Source of the DNA: Patescibacteria group bacterium
GTDB lineage: Bacteria > Patescibacteriota > Minisyncoccia > Phycocordibacterales > UBA2100
DNA length: 5,609 bases
Direction of reading: 5' to 3'
Assembly: GCA_015489565.1 (NCBI GenBank)
Contig: WFZM01000048.1
Coordinates: forward strand, 1-5,609
The position numbers and the translations under genes were made by a program. Of the stretch, positions 1 to 4,837 are shown piece by piece; positions within the stretch are counted from its first letter, which is position 1, and each line of letters opens with the position of its first letter. The notes beneath the pieces are model-generated. The model worked only from the letters and a program-made list of their open reading frames with translations. It searched no databases and was not told where the DNA came from.

Positions 1-1
1 T

Positions 2-436
2 ATGGAATGCGCTTTCTGTGAACTAAAAGAAATAAAAGAAAGGGTATTTGCTAAGAGTAAATTTGCAATGGCTTTCCCGACAAATATTCCCATTACAATA
101 GGGCATAGCTTGATAATACCCAAGCGCTGCGTTGCCCAAATTGAAGAGCTAACACAGGAGGAGTTGCTGGATATATTCGCTCTTGCCGAGAAGGTCAAAG
201 AGACCCTGAAGAGAAGCTACGGAGCTGAAGGCTTTAACGTGGCATACAATGAAGGCAAAGTAGCCGGTCAGAGCGTGCCTCATTTTCATTTGCATATAGT
301 CCCAAGAAAAGAAGGTGATAGTGGCATTTATGAATATGAGCCTCGCAAGTTTCTTTACAGGCCCGGGTCTAGAGAAAAGACAGAGCAATCCGAGCTACTT
401 AAGGTAGCAAGAGAAATCGCCAAGAATATGAGCTAA
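2..436 (+). CDS. HIT-family nucleotide-binding hydrolase/transferase (HIT-like protein)
   Basis: This 144-residue protein has the full histidine-triad layout. The triad is H94-F-H96-L-H98 in the context GQSVPHFHLHIVPR; H96 is the expected nucleophile that is transiently nucleotidylated. An N-terminal C3-x-x-C6 and GHSLIIPKRC (34-43) match the zinc-binding arrangement of bacterial HIT proteins. The third zinc ligand is normally the His of PK-x-H; here it is C43, giving a likely Cys3-His site with H94. Family members hydrolyse or transfer purine nucleoside monophosphates (AMP-lysine, ApnA, adenylylated intermediates) in the cytoplasm; the substrate here cannot be read. The ATG at base 2 gives a normal N-terminus starting just before CxxC, and the length is typical, so the gene is probably complete although its promoter lies outside the window. 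A 42-bp gap separates it from the next gene on the same strand. Confidence 0.93.
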   Translation: MECAFCELKEIKERVFAKSKFAMAFPTNIPITIGHSLIIPKRCVAQIEELTQEELLDIFALAEKVKETLKRSYGAEGFNVAYNEGKVAGQSVPHFHLHIVPRKEGDSGIYEYEPRKFLYRPGSREKTEQSELLKVAREIAKNMS

Positions 437-478
437 ATATATACAACTTTTGTCTGTCAACTTAAATAAATTTTTATT

Positions 479-1048
479 GTGGAGATATTTAAGGAGAATA
501 CCAGCGAGTTTTTAAATCCAAAGGAGTCTGAGATAATTTTAAACGGCAAAAATGGAGAGAGCTTTAAACTTAAGCTTTACAAGTTTTCAGTAAAGTTGAG
601 TGCTTTGCCAGATGCAACGCATTTAGATGCAGATATTAAAAAACTGCTGGAATACCTGGAATACATAGAGCGTTTTATAAAAATGAGGATTATAATAGAT
701 GACTTTGAAGATCATTCAAAAAGAAGATTATTTAAAGATGAGCTTGATAGGGGAAGCCTTGAGGCTTTTCGCGATAACGCTTTGGTGGGGAATAATATTA
801 GTGCCATCATAACAATTTTTTATACATTGCATTTGATTTTGGGAGATTCATCACTGAGTAATAATTTGAAGAGATATTTATATCAACTGGAAAATGAAGC
901 ACACAAAATAGAAGAAGAATATAGAAAGCTATACAATGCCGAGCCGGAAGCCGACACCGAAGAAAAAATCAACTTCGTTTTTAGTTTGAAGGCGAGACTT
1001 ATTCAAATCAGAAGAGAGATTTTAGAGCTAGCTTTTAATAAAGTGTAG
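479..1048 (+). CDS. Hypothetical helix-rich protein, GTG start
   Basis: I do not recognise this 189-residue protein. It is rich in charged residues and predicted largely helical, with a KLLEYLEYIERF helix (55-66), one hydrophobic stretch at about 106-121 (NISAIITIFYTLHLIL) that could be a buried helix or a weak membrane segment, and a charged coiled-coil-like C-terminus from about 130 (QLENEAHKIEEEY) to the end. No catalytic motif, signal peptide or cysteine is visible. The frame is closed by a TAA at 467-469, so GTG at 479 is the only conventional start near the 5' end; the next in-frame ATG is codon 69. No Shine-Dalgarno precedes it; TAAATT at 467-472 sits 6 nt before the GTG. Its 3' end overlaps the convergent gene by 14 bp. 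Codon usage resembles its neighbours, so it is probably real, but its function is unknown. Confidence 0.72.
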   Translation: MEIFKENTSEFLNPKESEIILNGKNGESFKLKLYKFSVKLSALPDATHLDADIKKLLEYLEYIERFIKMRIIIDDFEDHSKRRLFKDELDRGSLEAFRDNALVGNNISAIITIFYTLHLILGDSSLSNNLKRYLYQLENEAHKIEEEYRKLYNAEPEADTEEKINFVFSLKARLIQIRREILELAFNKV

Positions 1049-1460
1049 TTTCAAAAATTTTTTGAATAAGCACCTCGTGTGCTTTACGCATTTTTTCGAT
1101 TTCTTGTAAAACTTCTCTTTGCTGGCGCTGAAATTCCAATTCCATTTTGCGCAAATCTTCTTTTGTTGCAGCTTTTTGATAAACTTGGCAACGGCCGTTG
1201 TGGCAAGTTTTCTCAAAGAGAATTGCTGAAGGGTGCTCTTGGTTTTTGGCATCTAGTCGGCTCGGGTAAGCCATATCTTTTTGTGCAAACAAAGATGCTA
1301 AAAAGTAAATATTCAGAAATACGCTGGATATAATTAAAAGAGTAAAAAGAAGTTTTCTTTCTGAATCTTTAAGTAATTTAAATTTTTCTTTAGCCTTCTG
1401 GCTTACATTTTTTTCTTTTTTATTATCCATTTCCATCGCAATTTTAGTATTCATAGGCAT
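1035..1460 (-). CDS. Small single-pass membrane protein with extracytoplasmic coiled coil
   Basis: The predicted 141-residue product has a Lys-rich N-terminus (about 1-36), one clear membrane segment (about 37-59, LLFTLLIISSVFLNIYFLAS), a short linker with a cysteine pair C86-HNGR-C91 that could form a disulfide, and a charged heptad-like C-terminal helix (about 98-135, including KMELEFQRQQREVLQEIEKM). The positive-inside rule places the N-terminus in the cytoplasm and the coiled coil outside. I recognise no family; the plan of one anchor plus a coiled coil recalls small envelope or division-associated proteins such as FtsB/FtsL, but no specific similarity supports that. ATG codons also occur at residues 3, 9 and 11; the first is preferred because TAAAAT lies 6 nt upstream of it. 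There is no Shine-Dalgarno. The 3' end overlaps the convergent gene by 14 bp. Confidence 0.72.
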   Translation of the reverse strand: MPMNTKIAMEMDNKKEKNVSQKAKEKFKLLKDSERKLLFTLLIISSVFLNIYFLASLFAQKDMAYPSRLDAKNQEHPSAILFEKTCHNGRCQVYQKAATKEDLRKMELEFQRQQREVLQEIEKMRKAHEVLIQKIFETTLY

Positions 1461-1466
1461 TTGTTT

Positions 1467-1472
1467 ATTTTA
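1467..1472 (-). promoter_or_regulatory. -10-like hexamer of the membrane-protein gene, leaderless spacing
   Basis: TAAAAT on the minus strand (5 of 6 to TATAAT) is followed by six bases (AAACAA) and then the ATG at 1460. Transcription would therefore start at or next to the start codon. No convincing -35 is found 16-18 bp upstream (AATCCG at the 17-bp position), so the call rests on the hexamer and on its spacing, which is the same as before dcd. Confidence 0.45.
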
Positions 1473-1592
1473 AGCAATAGAACTAAAGTCGGATTCTCTT
1501 GTGTGCTTCAAGCTTGAGCAAGTTGTGCTATATATTTTAATACTATGATTTTAAATTTCAATATTTTTTAGACTTTTCTTGCGCTAAATGGG

Positions 1593-1621
1593 AAAGCGCG
1601 CCGGCTTTGCCGGCGCACTTT
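1593..1621 (-). terminator. GC-rich 3' hairpin after thyX, possibly bidirectional
   Basis: An 8-bp perfect stem GCGCCGGC/GCCGGCGC (1598-1605 with 1609-1616) has a 3-nt loop. In minus-strand RNA the next pair out is a G-U wobble (1597/1617), followed by four more pairs (AAAG/CUUU), giving a 13-bp stem about 55 nt after the thyX stop. In plus-strand RNA the same position is a C-A mismatch, but a T5 run follows (1619-1623). In the thyX direction the U-rich part is inside the stem and CCC follows, so it is a poor classical terminator; it could instead be a 3'-end stabiliser. The rest of the 215-bp gap (1461-1675) is AT-rich; I see no gene in it, only a 10-bp palindrome TCAAGCTTGA at 1508-1517. 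Confidence 0.7.
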
Positions 1622-1675
1622 TTGCAGTAGGGCAAGTTTATAAAAAACATAAAGTCAGCATGTGTAAATTTTAAA

Positions 1676-3055
1676 TTATTTTTTATCTTTCAAAACTATA
1701 TCTTGCTTTCCACGGCGCACATCAAATCTATGCGGGTCTGTGTCGGGATAGAGTTGAAGCCCGTATTTGCCAAGTTTTTTCTCCAAGCTAGCTATCATTT
1801 TAAGGGCAATACTGCGGGCGGTCGGATGCACAAAGCGCGTAGAGCGAAGCTCTGCCATGTAAACAAGCGCCGGTAAGTTTCCTGAAATCCTGTTTGCAAC
1901 TTTGTAGCCCATTGCTACGAAATATTGCTTTTCTTCCTTGCTCAGCTTTAGAGCACGGATGGCGCGTTCTTGTTCTTTAAGAAGCTTTTCGGCCTCTATT
2001 CTTAAATCTTCCGGCAGTTCATTTAAATACCACTGTTCAAAGCCCAAATCCATTGTCAAAAGTGGCATTCTTTGCGCTATAGCCCTGTGTCTTTGCAGGT
2101 CCCTGTATGATCCAAAGTCAAGCTGGTATTCAAATTGCAATACTCCAAGTTCTGCGAGCCATTTTGGGAGCTCTGTTTTGCTGTTCGGGCGTTTTTTAAA
2201 AAGCGTCTGCACGGACTTTTCCTCCAGCATTTTTTTGTTTAGCAAGTCTTTTGTTAATTTAAAGTCGGGGCAATTTTTGTCATGATAGTAATAGTGCTTT
2301 TGCATTGCAAGCTCGTTGTATTTTTCTGTTTCCTCGTATTTTTTGTGACCAAAAGATGAAGGATGTGCCTGCTGGAGCGCTTTTTCTATAGCCTCGGCTA
2401 CATCACGAACTTCTTGAAGTGGGTGGTGGCGAAGGAGTGTGAGCTTATCAGCAGCTTGTCGCAAGTTAGTGTGCCAAGCAAGATTTGTTGAAGCACCAGC
2501 CGGAAGTAATGAACGCAAGATATCAAAAGCTCTTGCACTAATCGCTTTATCATAGGTTTTTGCATCCTCCCCTTTTTGTATAGGAAATCGCTTTTTTAAA
2601 TCCTCTATGAGTTTTTCTTGAGCATTAATATAGAATTTGCGCCAAGCTTCTAGAACTTTTTGTGTGGCTTTACTTTTTATCGGAGATATAAATGGTTGAG
2701 TTCTAAAATCTATATATCTGGTAGATGATTCTTGGCCATTATAGAGTGGCCAATCCTGAATTGCTTTTGCAACAAGCATTGACACACCTTCTATAAAAAT
2801 GGTTGTGCTTCCCAAGTCACCTATGGATTTGTGCCCATAACCGACGTAGAAGTTTTCCATAAATTTCTCAGCCCCGCGTTTTTTGAGAATTTCCATATGA
2901 CTGTGAAAACCTCCGGTTGAGCGAGAGTGCAGAGCCTGGAGCATTGCTGCAGCCTCTGCGTCTATCACAGAACCAGGGTCAAGAATTATAATTTCAGCTC
3001 CACTTCTTGATTTTACCGATTTATGGTCTAGGCTTTTAATTTTTGATTTTTTCAT
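1676..3055 (-). CDS. thyX: FAD-dependent thymidylate synthase, tandem-domain form (ThyX)
   Basis: ThyX methylates dUMP to dTMP using methylenetetrahydrofolate and FADH2. At 459 residues this protein is about twice the usual ThyX length and reads as two ThyX folds. N half: GHKSIGD (74-80), a stretch colinear with the canonical motif region ending in ESSTRY (109-114), then HTNLRQAADKLTLLRHHPLQEVR (195-217, written here as positions with key residues N197, R199, R209, Q214), which matches the FAD/dUMP-binding helices. Where canonical ThyX has RHR, the N half has D-W-P (101-103). C half: FGSYRDLQRHR (314-324) keeps RHR but lacks the S-x-N-E-x-S-x-R-Y that should follow; AELRSTRF and HPTARSI (410-416) resemble the ThyX C-terminal helix. 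ATG at 3055 is preferred over GTG at 3061 because AAAGG/AGGTG lies just upstream of it. Transcribed divergently from dcd. Family assignment is firm; the mechanism of the split site is inferred. Confidence 0.88.
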   Translation of the reverse strand: MKKSKIKSLDHKSVKSRSGAEIIILDPGSVIDAEAAAMLQALHSRSTGGFHSHMEILKKRGAEKFMENFYVGYGHKSIGDLGSTTIFIEGVSMLVAKAIQDWPLYNGQESSTRYIDFRTQPFISPIKSKATQKVLEAWRKFYINAQEKLIEDLKKRFPIQKGEDAKTYDKAISARAFDILRSLLPAGASTNLAWHTNLRQAADKLTLLRHHPLQEVRDVAEAIEKALQQAHPSSFGHKKYEETEKYNELAMQKHYYYHDKNCPDFKLTKDLLNKKMLEEKSVQTLFKKRPNSKTELPKWLAELGVLQFEYQLDFGSYRDLQRHRAIAQRMPLLTMDLGFEQWYLNELPEDLRIEAEKLLKEQERAIRALKLSKEEKQYFVAMGYKVANRISGNLPALVYMAELRSTRFVHPTARSIALKMIASLEKKLGKYGLQLYPDTDPHRFDVRRGKQDIVLKDKK

Positions 3056-3060
3056 ACGCA

Positions 3061-3065
3061 CCTTT
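3061..3065 (-). promoter_or_regulatory. Shine-Dalgarno of thyX, deciding the start
   Basis: Minus-strand AAAGG (3065-3061) lies 5 nt before the ATG at 3055; the overlapping AGGTG (3063-3059) also matches the anti-Shine-Dalgarno. An upstream in-frame GTG at 3061 falls inside this site and has only A-rich sequence before it, so the ATG is chosen. This is the only convincing Shine-Dalgarno seen in the window. Confidence 0.65.
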
Positions 3066-3088
3066 TTATTAATAATAATCTACCCGCA

Positions 3089-3117
3089 AGTATAACATTT
3101 AAAAAACAACCTGGGAA
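3089..3117 (-). promoter_or_regulatory. Promoter of thyX (extended -10)
   Basis: On the minus strand TTCCCA (3117-3112, 4 of 6 to TTGACA) is followed by 17 bp and TATACT (3094-3089, 5 of 6). A TG at 3097-3096 one base before the hexamer makes an extended -10. Start of transcription is expected near 3082, giving a leader of about 27 nt that contains the Shine-Dalgarno. Confidence 0.68.
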
Positions 3118-3118
3118 C

Positions 3119-3147
3119 TTTTCAGGATTTAAAATGCTTGCTATAAT
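3119..3147 (+). promoter_or_regulatory. Promoter of dcd (perfect extended -10, leaderless)
   Basis: TTTTCA (3119-3124, 4 of 6) is followed by 17 bp and a perfect TATAAT (3142-3147), with TG at 3139-3140 making an extended -10. Only six bases (GCAGCC) separate the hexamer from the dcd ATG, so the mRNA should begin at about base 3154, the A of the start codon. Its -35 is one base from the -35 of the divergent thyX promoter. Confidence 0.75.
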
Positions 3148-3153
3148 GCAGCC

Positions 3154-3693
3154 ATGATTTTGACAGACTCGGCAATACTTAAGGCGATAGAAAAAGGAGA
3201 AATTGTAATAAGTCCTTTTCGCAAAGATGCACTCGGCTCAAATTCTTACGATGTACATTTATCAAAGCATTTGGCGGTATATTTAGACGATAAGCTTGAC
3301 GCTAAAAAACATAATAAAATAAGTTACTTTGAAATTCCTGAGGATGGTTTTGTTTTGGAACCCGGTGAGCTTTATCTTGGCTCTACACTTGAGTATACCG
3401 AGTCACATGCGCACTTGCCTATACTTGATGGCAAGAGCTCCGTTGGAAGACTCGGTATAGACATTCATGCTACAGCCGGAATAGGTGATATAGGTTTTTG
3501 CGGGCATTGGACATTGGAAATTTCAGTCACTAAGCCGGTTAGAGTTTATGCCGGCATGCCAATAGGACAGATAATTTACTACGTGCCAAAGGGTGAAGTT
3601 TTAAATCCTTATGATAAAAAAAGCTCCGCAAAATACAATAAACAAGATATTTTGCCTAAAGAATCCATGATGTGGAAAAACTTTAACAAATAA
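3154..3693 (+). CDS. dcd: dCTP deaminase
   Basis: Dcd converts dCTP to dUTP and ammonia in the cytoplasm, feeding dUMP to thymidylate synthase. The 179-residue product begins MILTDSAIL, as the family does, which fixes the start. The active-site block is intact: GKSSVGR (93-99) corresponds to E. coli S111, S112 and R115, and TLEIS (120-124) supplies the catalytic Glu E122; the R99-E122 distance equals the R115-E138 distance in E. coli. THATAG-type sequence (IHATAGIGDIGF, 104-115) and PVRVYAGMPIGQIIY (128-142) complete the trimeric jelly-roll core, and ESMMWKNF closes the C-terminus. Overall it resembles the Bacteroidetes/candidate-phylum type. A TAG-x-x-D-x-GF stretch is also seen in bifunctional DCD-DUT enzymes, so some dUTPase activity cannot be excluded, but a separate dut gene follows 46 bp downstream. 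Confidence 0.95.
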   Translation: MILTDSAILKAIEKGEIVISPFRKDALGSNSYDVHLSKHLAVYLDDKLDAKKHNKISYFEIPEDGFVLEPGELYLGSTLEYTESHAHLPILDGKSSVGRLGIDIHATAGIGDIGFCGHWTLEISVTKPVRVYAGMPIGQIIYYVPKGEVLNPYDKKSSAKYNKQDILPKESMMWKNFNK

Positions 3694-3727
3694 GAAATAA
3701 AAGATAAGATATAAAAATTGAGTTGCA

Positions 3728-3733
3728 AATAAT
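3728..3733 (+). promoter_or_regulatory. -10-like hexamer before dut, leaderless spacing
   Basis: AATAAT (5 of 6 to TATAAT) is followed by six bases and the dut ATG at 3740. No good -35 lies 17 bp upstream (TAAGAT). The dcd-dut gap has no Shine-Dalgarno, so dut may use its own leaderless start or be translated without a Shine-Dalgarno from the dcd transcript. In such AT-rich sequence a chance match is possible. Confidence 0.35.
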
Positions 3734-3739
3734 AAATTT

Positions 3740-4165
3740 ATGAAAATAAAAGTTAAAAAATTAAATGAAAATGCACGATTGCCGGAATTTGCGCATAAAA
3801 CCGACGCAGGCGCGGATTTGTTTAGTGTTGAAGAGAAAATCTTAAAGCCGGGCGAGCGCGCGCTTATATCAAGCGGAATAGCGCTTGAGATTCCCGAAGG
3901 CTTTGCCGGACTTATATGGGACAAAAGTGGAATAGCAAGTAAGAGCGGAATAAGCACTATGGCGGGCGTTATAGATTCAGGATATCGCGGGGAAGTAAAA
4001 GTTTTACTTGTAAATTTATCCGATACAGAATACCAAATAGAGATGGGGGACAAAATAGCGCAAATTTTATTTCAAAAGATAGAGCGCCCGGATTTTGAAG
4101 AAGCGCAGAAGCTGAGTGATGCAGATCGTGGTGAAAAAGCTTTTGGAAGCACGGGCAAAAAATAA
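3740..4165 (+). CDS. dut: dUTP diphosphatase (trimeric dUTPase)
   Basis: The enzyme hydrolyses dUTP to dUMP and pyrophosphate, keeping uracil out of DNA and supplying ThyX. All five trimeric-dUTPase motifs are present in 141 residues: I DAGADLFS (22-29); II DKSGIASKSGI (61-71); III GVIDSGYRGE (76-85) with the catalytic water-activating D79 and Y82; IV GDKIAQILF (103-111); V RGEKAFGSTG (130-139), the C-terminal arm that closes over the triphosphate. Two departures from the common consensus are visible: the motif II Arg of RSG is K62, and a motif V Gly before FGST is A134; both are conservative and activity is expected. The length is normal. It sits between dcd and tmk, 46 bp after the first and 9 bp before the ATG of the second, in biochemical order. 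Confidence 0.95.
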   Translation: MKIKVKKLNENARLPEFAHKTDAGADLFSVEEKILKPGERALISSGIALEIPEGFAGLIWDKSGIASKSGISTMAGVIDSGYRGEVKVLLVNLSDTEYQIEMGDKIAQILFQKIERPDFEEAQKLSDADRGEKAFGSTGKK

Positions 4166-4174
4166 TTTTTGTTT

Positions 4175-4804
4175 ATGAAAAAAGGATTTTTTATAGTTAT
4201 AGACGGAGGGGACGGTTCAGGAACCACTACAGTTTCAAAGGAAGTTGTAAAGCGGTTCGGCTGGAACGCTGTCCATACACGAGAGCCCGGAGGCTCGCCA
4301 TACGCCGAGAAAATTCGTGAACTGCTTTTATCAGAGCACGCTAAAATGTCAGATGCCAAGACGCAGTTTGCGATGTTTTGGGCGGCAAGGCGTGATCATG
4401 TGCTAAACACTATTGAGCCCGCGATTCAAAAAGGTAAAATAGTTGTAAGCGATCGTTTTGATTCGTCCACTTATGCTTATCAAATAGTAGCACAAGGGCA
4501 CGATGACCTGGAAGAACTTTTCTGGCGCAAAAGAGAGCTTTTTTTGTCAGGAGTTGAGCCTGACCTGTATATATTACTCGATGTGCCCGCAGAAGTGGGA
4601 ATGGAACGCACTCGCTCGCGCGGGGAAGAGCTTACCCACTTTGACAGAAAAAAACTTGAATTTCATCACAGGGTCAACGATGGCCTGCGCTTATTTATTG
4701 GGGAGAAAATTGTGCAGGGTCATATAATAGACGCGACTCAAGAGCTGGATGCCGTTATAGATGAGACGATGGGTGTTATAGAAGAATTTATTACGGGTGA
4801 TTGA
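4175..4804 (+). CDS. tmk: Thymidylate kinase with variant P-loop
   Basis: Tmk phosphorylates dTMP to dTDP. The 209-residue product has a P-loop at 11-18 (GGDGSGTT), TREPGG (35-40), AARRDH (70-75), the DR motif SDRFDSSTYAYQ (92-103, D93, R94) that contacts dTMP, and an Arg-rich LID (R145, R147, R149) followed by DRKKLEFHHRV. Gly after Asp in the P-loop together with an Arg-rich LID resembles the type II bacterial enzymes. The normal Walker A Lys is T17, encoded ACC, two changes from a Lys codon, so a single read error is unlikely. ATG at 4175 gives the usual N-terminus before FIVIDG; a TTG at 4169 would add two residues. No Shine-Dalgarno is seen; AATAAT (4161-4166) lies 8 nt upstream. The gene ends in tandem TGA TGA. 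Family identity is secure, kinetic competence less so. Confidence 0.9.
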   Translation: MKKGFFIVIDGGDGSGTTTVSKEVVKRFGWNAVHTREPGGSPYAEKIRELLLSEHAKMSDAKTQFAMFWAARRDHVLNTIEPAIQKGKIVVSDRFDSSTYAYQIVAQGHDDLEELFWRKRELFLSGVEPDLYILLDVPAEVGMERTRSRGEELTHFDRKKLEFHHRVNDGLRLFIGEKIVQGHIIDATQELDAVIDETMGVIEEFITGD

Positions 4805-4837
4805 TGAAAGTTTGGTTCCAAGTTTTATTTATATTTT

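Noticed and set aside
450..455. TTGTCT as a -35 for the gene at 479
   Set aside because: The distance to the -10-like TAAATT at 467 is only 11 bp, too short for a normal promoter.
1079..1333. 84-codon plus-strand ORF opposite the membrane-protein gene
   Set aside because: It is antisense to a gene with a clear membrane-anchor and coiled-coil pattern, and its own translation shows no motif or start signal.
1504..1513. TGCTTCAAGC, whose reverse complement GCTTGAAGCA recurs at 5558-5567 near the second hairpin
   Set aside because: A single shared 10-mer between two intergenic regions is too short to call a repeat family without more copies.
1938..2285. 115-codon plus-strand ORF inside thyX
   Set aside because: It lies wholly antisense to the conserved ThyX coding region; its Ser/Cys-rich composition is typical of a reverse-strand shadow.
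3601..4053. 150-codon minus-strand ORF across dcd and dut
   Set aside because: It runs antisense to two firmly identified enzymes, and its hydrophobic Ile/Ser/Phe-rich product is what their complement would encode.
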